A model generated the notes under the pieces. It saw nothing but the letters and a program-made list of their open reading frames with translations, was not told the DNA's origin and made no database searches. Below, piece after piece: positions 53,974 to 62,324 of a stretch of DNA of 64,000 nucleotides; positions within the stretch are counted from its first letter, which is position 1, and each line of letters opens with the position of its first letter. A program made the translations under genes and the position numbers. Source of the stretch: Silvania confinis (GTDB lineage: Bacteria; Pseudomonadota; Gammaproteobacteria; Enterobacterales; Enterobacteriaceae). The DNA is taken from positions 161,594-225,593 of the forward strand of contig NZ_JAMGZJ010000073.1 in assembly GCF_025564085.1 (NCBI RefSeq). Reading direction: 5' to 3'.

Positions 53974-54468
53974 TTACGCCTGTACGTCATGCCCGACGGC
54001 ATGGTAGCGGCGGTTAAAGTAGACCAGCCCACGCGGCGCTTCGCTGATGCGCACCGCCTGCACCTGGCAGTAGAAAACCGTGTGGCTGCCCACTTCGTGA
54101 CAGGTGTCGATCACGCAGTCGAAACTGGCGACCGACGAACTCAGCACCGGCGCGCCGCTGGCCAGCACCTGCCAGGCGTCGTGACCAAACCGCTCCTCGG
54201 AGCGCAGGCTGGCGTTGGCGAACACCCCGGAGAGATGCTGGTGATCGCTCGACAGCACGTTGACGCACAGGGTGCCGTTGTGTTTGAAGTGTTCGTTGGC
54301 AAAGGAGTTGCGGTTCATACAGACCAGCAGCGTCGGCGGCGAGTCCGTGACGCTGCAAACGGCAGAGGCGGTAAAGCCAAATTTGCCCGCCGGGCCGTCG
54401 GTGGTGATAACTGAGACCGCGCTCCCCAGCTGCGCCATGGCATTACGAAATTCGGTTTGCAGTGTCAT
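53974..54468 (-). CDS. iacG: Flavin reductase of the IAA pathway
   Basis: 164 residues, HpaC/RutF-type NAD(P)H:flavin reductase (GSAVSVITTDGPAGKFGFTASAVCSVT; HQHLSGVFA). It would supply reduced flavin to the IacA monooxygenase. GAGGAAA precedes the start. Ten bases separate it from iacF; the gene order iacHABICDEFG is exact. Confidence 0.9.
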   Translation of the reverse strand: MTLQTEFRNAMAQLGSAVSVITTDGPAGKFGFTASAVCSVTDSPPTLLVCMNRNSFANEHFKHNGTLCVNVLSSDHQHLSGVFANASLRSEERFGHDAWQVLASGAPVLSSSVASFDCVIDTCHEVGSHTVFYCQVQAVRISEAPRGLVYFNRRYHAVGHDVQA

Positions 54469-54478
54469 AAGGGTTTCC

Positions 54479-55411
54479 TCACAGATCGATGACTAAACGC
54501 GCGCTTTTCGCACGGGAACAACACAACAAAATCTGATCGCCGTCGGCTTTCTCTTCATCGGTGAGATAGCTGTCGCGGTGATCCGGCTCGCCTTCCAGCA
54601 CGTCGGTCAGGCAGCTGCCGCAGATCCCCTGCTTGCAGGAGACGCAGACTTTCAGCCCGGCGAGCGCGAGGGCTTCGACGATGCTCTGGTTCTCAAGTAC
54701 CTGCACGGTGATGCCGCTGGTTGCGGCAAACACCTCAAAGGCCGCGCCACCGGTCTGCACCTCGGCGCTGAAACACTCCTGATGCACCTGCTCCGGGCGA
54801 TAGCCGTGGCGGGTCGCCTGCTCGGTAATGGCCTCCATCAGGCGCGTCGGGCCGCAGGTGTAAACATGGGTATTCGCCGGGACGTCGCTCAGTACCGCCG
54901 CCAGGTTCAGCCGTTGCGCATCGCTGAAGTGCATCTGCACGCGGTCGGCATACGGCGACTGCTCCAGTTGGGGGATAAACGCCGCCCGATCCCGCGTGCG
55001 GGCGCAGTAGTGCAAGCCGAACGATCGCCCGGCGGCGTGCAGCTCGGCCGCCATTGCCAGCATCGGGGTGATGCCAATCCCGCCGCCAATCAGCAGGCTG
55101 TGGCTGGCCTCGCCGTTAAGCGCAAACAGGTTGCGCGGGTCGCTGACCTGGATCCGATCCCCCACGTTGAGGGCATGCGCCGCCAGCGAGCCGCCCTGCG
55201 ATTTGCTGTCTTTCAGAATGCCGAGCTGGTAGTGCTGGCGATTTTTAGGGTCGCCGCACAGGGAATACGGACGCACCAGGTCAGCTGTCAGATGCAGATC
55301 GATATGCGCCCCGGCGCTGAAGACCGGAAGGTCGATACCCTCAGAGTGCGCCAGCGTCAGCAGCACCACCTCGCCCTGCAACTCTCGCCCGATAACCTGT
55401 AATGTCAGCAT
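54479..55411 (-). CDS. iacF: Ferredoxin-reductase component (PDR/VanB type)
   Basis: 310 residues: FMN/NAD reductase domains (RPYSLCGDP; GGGIGITPMLAMA; YTCGPTRLM) and a C-terminal plant-type 2Fe-2S ferredoxin domain (CVSCKQGICGSC with a last Cys in LLCCSRAKS). It passes electrons from NAD(P)H to the Rieske dioxygenase IacCD. Sits directly after iacE. Confidence 0.9.
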   Translation of the reverse strand: MLTLQVIGRELQGEVVLLTLAHSEGIDLPVFSAGAHIDLHLTADLVRPYSLCGDPKNRQHYQLGILKDSKSQGGSLAAHALNVGDRIQVSDPRNLFALNGEASHSLLIGGGIGITPMLAMAAELHAAGRSFGLHYCARTRDRAAFIPQLEQSPYADRVQMHFSDAQRLNLAAVLSDVPANTHVYTCGPTRLMEAITEQATRHGYRPEQVHQECFSAEVQTGGAAFEVFAATSGITVQVLENQSIVEALALAGLKVCVSCKQGICGSCLTDVLEGEPDHRDSYLTDEEKADGDQILLCCSRAKSARLVIDL

Positions 55412-55420
55412 GTTGACTCC

Positions 55421-56161
55421 TTAACGCATAAACAGACCGCCGTTGATGTCCCAGGTCGCCCCGGTGACAAACGACGCCTGCTCAGATGCCAGCAAGGCCA
55501 CGGCCTGGGCGACAAATTCGGCTTCACCTAACTGGCCGACCGGGATCATCGCCAGCAGCCCGGCCATTTTTTCTTCCGGCACCAGGGCGTGAACCATCGG
55601 CAGATCCAGCGGGCCGGGGGCGATGGCATTAACGGTGACGCCAGATTTGCTCAGCTCGCGGGCAAAGATTTTGGTCAGGGTCAGGATCCCGCCCTTCGAG
55701 GCCGCGTAGTGCGCCCCGCTTGCGGTGCCGCCGTTCTGCCCGGCTAACGAGGCCAGGTTGACGATGCGGCCATAACCCTGGCGGGCGAAGTAGCGCCCCA
55801 TGGTCTGGCAGCCGACAAAGGTGCCGCGCAGGTTGGTGCTGATCACCCGGTCGAACTCGTCCACCGGGATGTCCATTACCGGCGTCGCCAGGGTCAGCGC
55901 GGCGTTGTTTACCAGCACCTGCAGGCTGCCGAAGCGTTCAATCGTGGCCTCGAGCGCCTGCGTGAAATCCTGCGGCTGACGAATATCCAGCCCCAGCGCC
56001 AGCACCCTGCCCTGGCCGTCATCCAGACGATCGGCCGCTTGCCGGGCGCGGTTGAGATCGACATCGGTCAGCACCAGCTGGTACCCCTGCTTGAGCAGGT
56101 GGGCGGCGATGGTGTTGCCCAGCCCGGCGGCGGCGCCGGTGACTAATACGGTTTGCGTCAT
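55421..56161 (-). CDS. iacE: Short-chain dehydrogenase of the IAA pathway
   Basis: 246-residue SDR: TGAAAGLG cofactor loop, NNAA, Ser in NLASLAG and Y-A-A-S-K catalytic motif, all intact. In studied iac clusters IacE works with IacA to give dioxindole-3-acetic acid. The start at 56161 has GAGGAG upstream; the frame opens earlier only inside iacD. Confidence 0.9.
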   Translation of the reverse strand: MTQTVLVTGAAAGLGNTIAAHLLKQGYQLVLTDVDLNRARQAADRLDDGQGRVLALGLDIRQPQDFTQALEATIERFGSLQVLVNNAALTLATPVMDIPVDEFDRVISTNLRGTFVGCQTMGRYFARQGYGRIVNLASLAGQNGGTASGAHYAASKGGILTLTKIFARELSKSGVTVNAIAPGPLDLPMVHALVPEEKMAGLLAMIPVGQLGEAEFVAQAVALLASEQASFVTGATWDINGGLFMR

Positions 56162-56171
56162 GAACGGCTCC

Positions 56172-56654
56172 TCAGAGGATGTAGCCGATGCTGTGCAGCA
56201 CATCGTCGCTGTTAACCAGGCGGATCACCTTCTGGGTAATCAGCCACCTGCCGTCCTGCGGTTTCAGCTGCCAGGTAATATCCGCCGCGTAGTGACGGCT
56301 ATGGCCTTTGCGGTGCTCCCACAGGGACTGCGCCCCGCGCACCACCAGCAGATCCTCGCGGGATTCCAGCAGGCGGAAACGCGACAGGGTGCGCAGGGTG
56401 CGGGCGCGCGGCGTGGTGGAGATCGACTCGCCGCTGTACAGACGCTTCACCCGGCGCTCGCGCATGTGGTGATCGTCGAAGGCGTAATTCAGGGTATTTT
56501 TAAAATCGCTTTCGTTGGGGTCGATCGGCACCACATACAGGCCGTCGTGTTGCCACAGTTCCAGCCAGGCGTTGAACTCGCCCTGGTCCAGCAGATCGCC
56601 TTCGAGATTGATTACGGACATCGCCGTAAACAGGGCAGAATCGGGGGTCATCAT
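56172..56654 (-). CDS. iacD: Aromatic-ring dioxygenase, small (beta) subunit
   Basis: 160 residues, NTF2-like fold of ring-hydroxylating dioxygenase beta subunits (LDQGEFNAWLELWQHDGLYVVP; SRFRLLESREDLLVVRGAQSL). Pairs with IacC. The ATG at 56654 overlaps the iacC stop (ATGA); upstream codons of the open frame belong to the iacC region. Confidence 0.9.
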   Translation of the reverse strand: MMTPDSALFTAMSVINLEGDLLDQGEFNAWLELWQHDGLYVVPIDPNESDFKNTLNYAFDDHHMRERRVKRLYSGESISTTPRARTLRTLSRFRLLESREDLLVVRGAQSLWEHRKGHSRHYAADITWQLKPQDGRWLITQKVIRLVNSDDVLHSIGYIL

Positions 56655-57964
56655 TGTTCCGTCTCCGTCATTAACTTTTTCCACTGCTGGTAGGCGGCAC
56701 GCATCCCGGTTTCGGCGCTGACATCGCTGCGCAGGCCATCGTCGGTGCGGTATTCCCCGGCCAGCCCGCGATTGAGCATGATCCACAGGTCATCTCCGGC
56801 GGTGGCCCCGCGCTGAACCCGCTCCCAGGCTTCGGAGTCGTCCGGGGTGCCAAAGCCCATCGGGCCCTGGAAGTGTTCGTGCAGACGCAGGCGCGCCTGG
56901 TTAGCAATTTCTGGCCCGCCGTCCATGGTGATCACCGCGTGGTGAATTTCGGTTTCCATCACCGAGATCGGCTGCAGGACGCGGAAGAAGGCCATCGAAC
57001 AGGCGATATTCGGGAACAGGTTGAGGTTAAAGCCGGAGCCGCCCACCGCGCGCACGATGCGACGTACCTGATCTTCGTCGTGCTCTTTACGCAGTGCGTC
57101 CGCCAGCTCAACAAAGCGTTCCGGGATTGGCGCATCGAGGTTGGCCTCCAGATCCACCAGCTCCGGGATCATCACCATCACGCTGTGGCCGTTGCCGAGA
57201 TCTTCGACATAGCCGCTGCCGTCGACAAAGTTCAGCATCTCTTCGGTCTGCTTATCGACCGAACTGAGGAACGAGCGGTGCACCACCGGGAAGTGGTAGC
57301 CGTCAGTGGTGTTCTCGAGCTGGATCTTCCAGTTGCCCGGAAAGCGGAAGCGGTGCGCAGGCCCGGTCTTGATCGGGTAGCCCGCGCCCTGCTTCATAAA
57401 CAGATCCATCCATTTTTTGGCCGCGCCGAGGAAATCCTCCAGCGGTTCGATCTGCTCGTTAAAGGTGGCGAACACCATGCCGGCGTACTGCTCGGTGCGC
57501 AGCGACACCAGACCCAGTTCGTTTTTCTCAAGTCTGTCGGCATAGCTCTCCGGGTGCGGCACGCCGCGCAGGCTGCCGTCCAGCGCGTAGCCCCAGCCGT
57601 GGTACGGGCAGACGAAGCTGTTGGTTTTGCCGCTGCGGTGTTCGCACACCGTGGCCGCGCGGTGGCGGCAGCGGTTCAGCAGGGTATGAACGGTGCCTTT
57701 ACGGTCGCGCACCACGATCACCGGCTGGGTGCCGATCTCGGTGGTTTTAAAGCTGCCGGTGTCCGGGATTTCGCTGACGTGCGCCACCCAGACCCAGGTT
57801 TTGCTGAAAATACGATCCAGCTCGAGCTGGAACAGCGCGTCGGAGGTATACAGCGAGGTGTGCACGCGATCGGCCTGCACCAGCCCGGCAATCTCTTCGC
57901 GCCCCGGAACCGGCTGCGTGGTGGTATCGATATTTTTGACATTGATGATGTGGTCACACTGCAT
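56651..57964 (-). CDS. iacC: Rieske aromatic-ring dioxygenase, large (alpha) subunit
   Basis: 437 residues. Rieske centre C-R-H ... C-P-Y-H (RCRHRAATVC; CPYHGWGY) in the first third and mononuclear iron site in ENTTDGYHFPVVH with a later Asp/Glu. With IacD and the reductase IacF it carries out the step that yields catechol. The start at 57964 follows AGGAG. Confidence 0.93.
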   Translation of the reverse strand: MQCDHIINVKNIDTTTQPVPGREEIAGLVQADRVHTSLYTSDALFQLELDRIFSKTWVWVAHVSEIPDTGSFKTTEIGTQPVIVVRDRKGTVHTLLNRCRHRAATVCEHRSGKTNSFVCPYHGWGYALDGSLRGVPHPESYADRLEKNELGLVSLRTEQYAGMVFATFNEQIEPLEDFLGAAKKWMDLFMKQGAGYPIKTGPAHRFRFPGNWKIQLENTTDGYHFPVVHRSFLSSVDKQTEEMLNFVDGSGYVEDLGNGHSVMVMIPELVDLEANLDAPIPERFVELADALRKEHDEDQVRRIVRAVGGSGFNLNLFPNIACSMAFFRVLQPISVMETEIHHAVITMDGGPEIANQARLRLHEHFQGPMGFGTPDDSEAWERVQRGATAGDDLWIMLNRGLAGEYRTDDGLRSDVSAETGMRAAYQQWKKLMTETEQ

Positions 57965-57968
57965 GTTG

Positions 57969-58505
57969 TTACTCCTGCTCGTCTTCGACGGTCTGGTTTT
58001 TGTCAGGTACCGGTAACGCATCCGTCGCGTGCCAGTGGCTCACCGGCCTGCTGAACAGGTTGCGGGTGGTGAAATGGTGGATGGTCATTTCATCAGCCTC
58101 GCGACGGAAAATAATCTTGATCTCCGCCGCATTCAGATGCGCGCCCCCGGCGGTAAAGGCGGAGGTTTGCAGCATCAGCCAGCGGCCGTGCAGCTCGCCA
58201 TCGGCCTCGTGATACAGGGCTTCTGAGCATAAAAAGTGGGCGTTCATGGCAAAGTGCGCGGGCTGGCGGACATAGCCCGCCATCATCGCCACGATCGCCG
58301 CACGTCCCTGATGTTTGCCCAGCCGGGTGGCATACGGCTCACCCAGCCCTTGCCAACAGGCACCTTCGCTGAACAGCGCGCCAATGGCCTGCACCGTCTC
58401 GATGCTGTCCAGCCGATCGCACAGACGCATGTAGTGGCTGATGCAGACGCGGGCGGCCTGCTGATCCTCGAGCTGCTGTAAACGCAGCGCATCCTGTGGG
58501 CTCAT
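57969..58505 (-). CDS. iacI: SnoaL/NTF2-like protein of the IAA pathway
   Basis: 178 residues, NTF2-like fold resembling SnoaL cyclases and dioxygenase beta subunits (SHYMRLCDRLDSIETVQAIGALF; IVAMMAGYVRQPAHFAMNAHFLCSEAL). Exact reaction not settled in the family. The start at 58505 has GGAG upstream. It lies between iacB and iacC, as in other iac clusters. Confidence 0.85.
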   Translation of the reverse strand: MSPQDALRLQQLEDQQAARVCISHYMRLCDRLDSIETVQAIGALFSEGACWQGLGEPYATRLGKHQGRAAIVAMMAGYVRQPAHFAMNAHFLCSEALYHEADGELHGRWLMLQTSAFTAGGAHLNAAEIKIIFRREADEMTIHHFTTRNLFSRPVSHWHATDALPVPDKNQTVEDEQE

Positions 58506-58516
58506 GAGTGACTCCG

Positions 58517-58873
58517 TTACTGAATAATCAGTTCGCGACCGACGCGGGCTTCGATCTTGCAGTACTTCCACAGCTTGCTGCCGCCCTCGCCCACCGGGGT
58601 GGTGCGGAACAGGTTGCAGACGGCGGCCACGCTCTCGAGGGTGTCGGCATCCGCCAGCACATAGGTGGTCCACGGGGCGGTGGTTGACGGGCCGACCATC
58701 AGGCGGTCGTCATCCATGTTGCCGATAACCCGGATCCCCGGCGTTTCGTCGATACCCTTCATCATCACGCCGAATGCGCCCCATACCTGTTTGGCTTCTG
58801 CCGGGGTGGCATCAAAAAAGTTCTGGTTTACGCCGATGCAAAACAGCACGCGTGAGGTTGTTGTCTGGCTCAT
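58517..58873 (-). CDS. iacB: IacB family protein
   Basis: 118-residue small protein (VLFCIGVNQNFFDATPAEAK; MMKGIDETPGIRVIGNMDDDRLMVGPS). Dimeric alpha/beta-barrel-like pattern; no catalytic motif recognised. Called IacB by position between iacA and iacI and by the size known for that family. Confidence 0.85.
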   Translation of the reverse strand: MSQTTTSRVLFCIGVNQNFFDATPAEAKQVWGAFGVMMKGIDETPGIRVIGNMDDDRLMVGPSTTAPWTTYVLADADTLESVAAVCNLFRTTPVGEGGSKLWKYCKIEARVGRELIIQ

Positions 58874-58894
58874 CTGTTGCTCCTGTCGTTTAAA

Positions 58895-60022
58895 TTACAA
58901 ATAACCTGGCAGTGGTTTACCGCCGAAATAGACCGTTCCGGCATTGAGATAAGAGAGGTCGCCCATAAAGGCGTGCTGGGTGATCACCAGCGTGTCCCGC
59001 ACGTAGCGCTGCAAAGGACTTTTCATGGTGATGCCGCCCATGCCGTTCAGCGCCAGCACCTGACGGGTCACCTCGGCGGCGATGCGCGTCACGTGGGTGG
59101 ACGACAACCGCAGGGCATTGATCTGCTCGCTGGCGGGTTCATCCCCGGCAAGGATCGTCTGCCAGACATCGTCGATGGCGTCGTAGAACCAGGCCCGGGC
59201 CGAGCGCAGATCCGCTTCGCAGCGAGCAATCTGCATCTGCGCCTGCGGGCGATCCGCCAGGCACGGCGCGCCGGTTACCGACTGTTGACGATGGGCAATG
59301 GCATAAATTTCGGTCAGCGCCGCGCGGGCCACGCCGAGGGCCACCACCGACAGCACCTGGGTTGCCAGCGACAGCACCGGATAGCGGTACAGCGCGCCCT
59401 CGAGGTTGAGCGCCCCGCCGCGCACGAAGGTCCACTCTTTTGGCACGTACGCATCGTTAACCAGCAGATCGTGGCTGCCGGTGCCCGCCAGGCCGACGGT
59501 GTTCCACACCGGGTCGATCTGTACGCTGTCGCGGGGCAGCACCGCCATCCGCGGCAGGGTTTCACCGCTTTGGGGCAGAATGCCGACGCCAAACACCGAG
59601 GCACCCATGCTGCCGCTGGCAAAACCCCAGCGCCCGCTGACGCGATAGCCGCCGTCCGCCAGCAGCGCTTTCTGCGGCGGGAAGATGCCGCCCGCAAAGA
59701 CCACGTCCGGGCCGTCGCGGTAGAGTTCTTGCAGGGTATCCGGCGGCAGCGCGCCGAGATAAAACGGGCTCATGCCGAAGCTGGCGACCCAGCCTGCGGA
59801 GCCATCGGCGGTGGCGATCTGCTCGATAAGCTCGCAGAACTGCGCCGGGGAGCACTCATCGCCGCCGTAGATTTTCGGCACCAGCGCGCGGTAAACGCCC
59901 ACCTGCTTAAACCGGGTGATGATGTCGTCAGAGATATGACGCTGTTGCTCAAAATCTTCGCTGCGGGCCGCAACGTCATTCAGCAGTGGAACGAGTTCCT
60001 CACGAACATGAACAGCAGACAT
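58895..60022 (-). CDS. iacA: Flavin-dependent monooxygenase, first enzyme of IAA breakdown
   Basis: 375 residues of the acyl-CoA-dehydrogenase/HpaB-like fold: CELIEQIATADGSAGWVASFG, GGYRVSGRWGFASG (flavin contact), GTGSHDLLVNDAYVP. It hydroxylates the indole ring with FADH2 supplied by IacG. The start at 60022 follows GGGAGGAAG. A short palindrome TGAGTGGTACTCA (60076-60088) lies just upstream, in the 102-bp gap to iacH. Confidence 0.9.
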   Translation of the reverse strand: MSAVHVREELVPLLNDVAARSEDFEQQRHISDDIITRFKQVGVYRALVPKIYGGDECSPAQFCELIEQIATADGSAGWVASFGMSPFYLGALPPDTLQELYRDGPDVVFAGGIFPPQKALLADGGYRVSGRWGFASGSMGASVFGVGILPQSGETLPRMAVLPRDSVQIDPVWNTVGLAGTGSHDLLVNDAYVPKEWTFVRGGALNLEGALYRYPVLSLATQVLSVVALGVARAALTEIYAIAHRQQSVTGAPCLADRPQAQMQIARCEADLRSARAWFYDAIDDVWQTILAGDEPASEQINALRLSSTHVTRIAAEVTRQVLALNGMGGITMKSPLQRYVRDTLVITQHAFMGDLSYLNAGTVYFGGKPLPGYL

Positions 60023-60124
60023 AGCTTCCTCCCGAAAAGAGTGTGCGGCCCGCAGCAAGACGAGCGCTGCCGCAATGAGTGGTACTCACTGAATTTTTGT
60101 TACGTCAGGTGAAGAAACGGGGGG

Positions 60125-61252
60125 TTAGTGGCGTCGTCGCCCGGTCAGCCATTCAGCGGCCTGCACCAGCAGACCGTCCTGGCCTTTGGCCGCCACCAGC
60201 TGCAGCGCCACCGGACGACCCTCAAGGCTGCCCATCGGCAGGGTCAGCGCCGGGTGACCGCTGAGATTGAACGGGCGCACCAGCCGGGTGAGGTTCACCA
60301 CGCTGAGTGGATCCTCGGCCTCCGCCAGCGTCGGCGGCAGTTCCGGCAGGGTCGCCAGCGCCAGCAGCGGGGTTTTGACCAGTTGGGCATCTACCGCGGC
60401 AGTGAAGGTCTGGCGAGTCTGTTCGGCGGTATTCAGCGCGTCGGCGTTGATGCTCTCCCCGGCGCGGATGCGGGTGGCAACGTCGGCAGAGACTCGCCCG
60501 TCCCTCAGCAGCGGGTTAAACGCCTGCCAGTTTTCATGGCTGATAAGGGTCAGCCCGGCGCGGTGGGCATCGTTAAGCAGCGGCAGGTCAATCTGCTGCG
60601 GATGCAGGCCGTATTGGGCAAGCGCGTTCAGCAGCAAAGCATCGATGTCAGGCGTTGCGGCCGGGATAAAGCCGATGGCAGGCAGCACGGTTAGCGGGGC
60701 GTTCACCACAATAGCGAGACGGGTCAGCACCTGGCGCAGGACGCAGGCCTGGCGGGCAAAGATTCCCACGCAGTCCAGCGAGCTGTGGGCGGGCATCACC
60801 CCTTCCCGGCTCAGCGCGCCAAAGGTCGGCTTCAGGCCGAGCACGCCGCAGCAGGCGGCGGGCATCCGCACCGAGCCGCCGGTGTCGGTCCCGAGGGCGA
60901 AATCCACCTCACCGGAGGCCACCACCGCGGCCGATCCGCTGGACGAACCGCCAGGGATCAGCGCCGGAAACGGGGGGTTAAGCGGCGTACCGCTCCACGG
61001 GTTGATGCCAGTGACGCCAAACGCCAGCTCGTGCAGCGTGGTTTTGCCGGTCAGGACGCAGCGCTGTTGTAACAGCGTCGCCACCACGCCGGCATGCTGT
61101 GTCGCCGCCGGGCGGTTTGCCAGCGCCGGGCAGCCGGCGCGGGTCGGATAGCCGGCGATGTCCAGCGTGTCTTTTACCGCGAAACAGAGGTCACCCTCGC
61201 CGAGGGTAAACCGTTGTACGTAACCATTGCTCTCAGTGACTGGCTGCATCAT
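60125..61252 (-). CDS. iacH: Amidase of the IAA pathway
   Basis: 375-residue amidase-signature enzyme with the Ser-cisSer-Lys triad: Lys in FAVKDTLD, cis-Ser in GGSSSGSAA and the nucleophile Ser in GTDTGGSVRMP. In the iac pathway it is assigned a hydrolytic step on an oxindole intermediate. First structural gene of the operon. ATG at 61252 or the next codon, both after AAGG. Confidence 0.92.
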   Translation of the reverse strand: MMQPVTESNGYVQRFTLGEGDLCFAVKDTLDIAGYPTRAGCPALANRPAATQHAGVVATLLQQRCVLTGKTTLHELAFGVTGINPWSGTPLNPPFPALIPGGSSSGSAAVVASGEVDFALGTDTGGSVRMPAACCGVLGLKPTFGALSREGVMPAHSSLDCVGIFARQACVLRQVLTRLAIVVNAPLTVLPAIGFIPAATPDIDALLLNALAQYGLHPQQIDLPLLNDAHRAGLTLISHENWQAFNPLLRDGRVSADVATRIRAGESINADALNTAEQTRQTFTAAVDAQLVKTPLLALATLPELPPTLAEAEDPLSVVNLTRLVRPFNLSGHPALTLPMGSLEGRPVALQLVAAKGQDGLLVQAAEWLTGRRRH

Positions 61253-61582
61253 TCATACCTTAACCAGAAAAAACGAATCATATTGGGGTGAGCAGTCTGC
61301 GCTGCGTCTTCAACCCGAGTGAAGTAAACCAATCATGAGATATTTAGATGAATATTCAAGTAATAATTCACGTTAATTTCACCAACCAGTAACAATGAAA
61401 CATTTTTATAACATTTGCGCAAAGTGACTCAGGGTGATGAAAAATAACAATAAACTTTCCGTGGAAATGAAAAAAAAGCCGCTCTGATGTTCAGAGCGGC
61501 TTTCAATAAAGTGGTTGTTTTACAGGTGGTTATCTGGAATGTTTAAGGCTGTCACAAAACCGCAATTCTGTCTGCTGGCGGG
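61253..61582. promoter_or_regulatory. Control region of the iac-cat operon
   Basis: 330 bases without a gene between iacR and iacH. Strongly AT-rich from 61330 to 61475, with the palindrome TGAATATTCA (61349-61358), a candidate MarR-type site, and several possible -10 boxes on the minus strand (for example TATAAA near 61410). The iacR terminator fills 61470-61504. Confidence 0.6.
61470..61504 (-). terminator. Terminator between iacR and iacH
   Basis: Perfect 11-bp stem AGCCGCTCTGA/TCAGAGCGGCT with a three-base loop; on the minus strand a T run follows. It separates the regulator transcript from the iac-cat operon. Confidence 0.88.
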
Positions 61583-62047
61583 TCAGAGATCGTTGAGATT
61601 ATCGAGCACCTTGGCCAGGGAGAGGTTCATTTTATCCCGCTGCGCGGCGCTCATGCCCTTAAAACCCTTCTCAAAAACCTTGCTGGCCAGGCGATGTGCA
61701 TCGGCCACTTTTTCGCGTCCGGCATCGGTGAGCATCACTTCCGTGACTCTGGCATCCTGCGTACTGCTGGCGGTGGTGACCATCCCGTCATCGCGCAAGC
61801 GACCGACGATTTTGGTGACGGTCGGCATTTTGGTCATCGCGTACTCGGAAATTTGCGAGATGCTGGCTTTGCCGTACTGCTCGGTGATCATCAGCACCCG
61901 AAAGCGGGAGACATCAAGCTGCACCTTTTTCAGTTCAATTTCCATCACTTGCGTATAGCGCGCGTAGACGTTAACTATCCAGTAAAACGGGAACGCGTCG
62001 CGATGAAAGCCGGAATCGATGTCCGACGATGGGGGGAGTTGACTCAT
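61583..62047 (-). CDS. iacR: MarR-family repressor of the iac genes
   Basis: 154-residue MarR winged-helix protein: LDVSRFRVLMITEQYGKASISQISEYAMTKMPTVTKIVGRLRDDGMV covers the recognition helix and wing. In other iac clusters IacR represses the operon and is released by indole-3-acetate. Same strand as iacH but separated by a terminator. Confidence 0.9.
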   Translation of the reverse strand: MSQLPPSSDIDSGFHRDAFPFYWIVNVYARYTQVMEIELKKVQLDVSRFRVLMITEQYGKASISQISEYAMTKMPTVTKIVGRLRDDGMVTTASSTQDARVTEVMLTDAGREKVADAHRLASKVFEKGFKGMSAAQRDKMNLSLAKVLDNLNDL

Positions 62048-62324
62048 GAGGTTCCTTTCCAGAAGCGGCGCAATGGCGGCAATTATACCCGCTATTTCCC
62101 GCCCGCTATAGCCTCTTCACATCTGCCAGTTGGGGTTGCGGCACAGCGAGGCGGACGAAAGCCGATCGATATCGCATTACGATTCAAAAATGCTACGTGA
62201 TTAACAAATGTGTATCATTTTTTAAACATATAATTGACGTCCATGCCTGCGGTTTTCTATACGTTAGCCACGTGTTCAGGTTGCACGGGACAACGATACC
62301 TATAATCGCAATGTGGAGCATTTC
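62048..62324. other. Spacer between iacR and the ACS-type MFS gene
   Basis: 277 bases, divergent promoters. Contains the sigma-70 promoter at 62234-62263 for the MFS gene; no operator could be assigned with confidence. Confidence 0.6.
62234..62263 (+). promoter_or_regulatory. Sigma-70 promoter of the ACS-type MFS gene
   Basis: TTGACG (62234-62239) and TATACG (62258-62263) with an 18-bp spacer, each one base from consensus. Confidence 0.65.

Noticed and set aside
56873..58054. 393-codon plus-strand frame opposite iacC
   Set aside because: Product is an Arg/His/Val-rich shadow of the GC-rich iacC codons with no domain; iacC has complete Rieske motifs.
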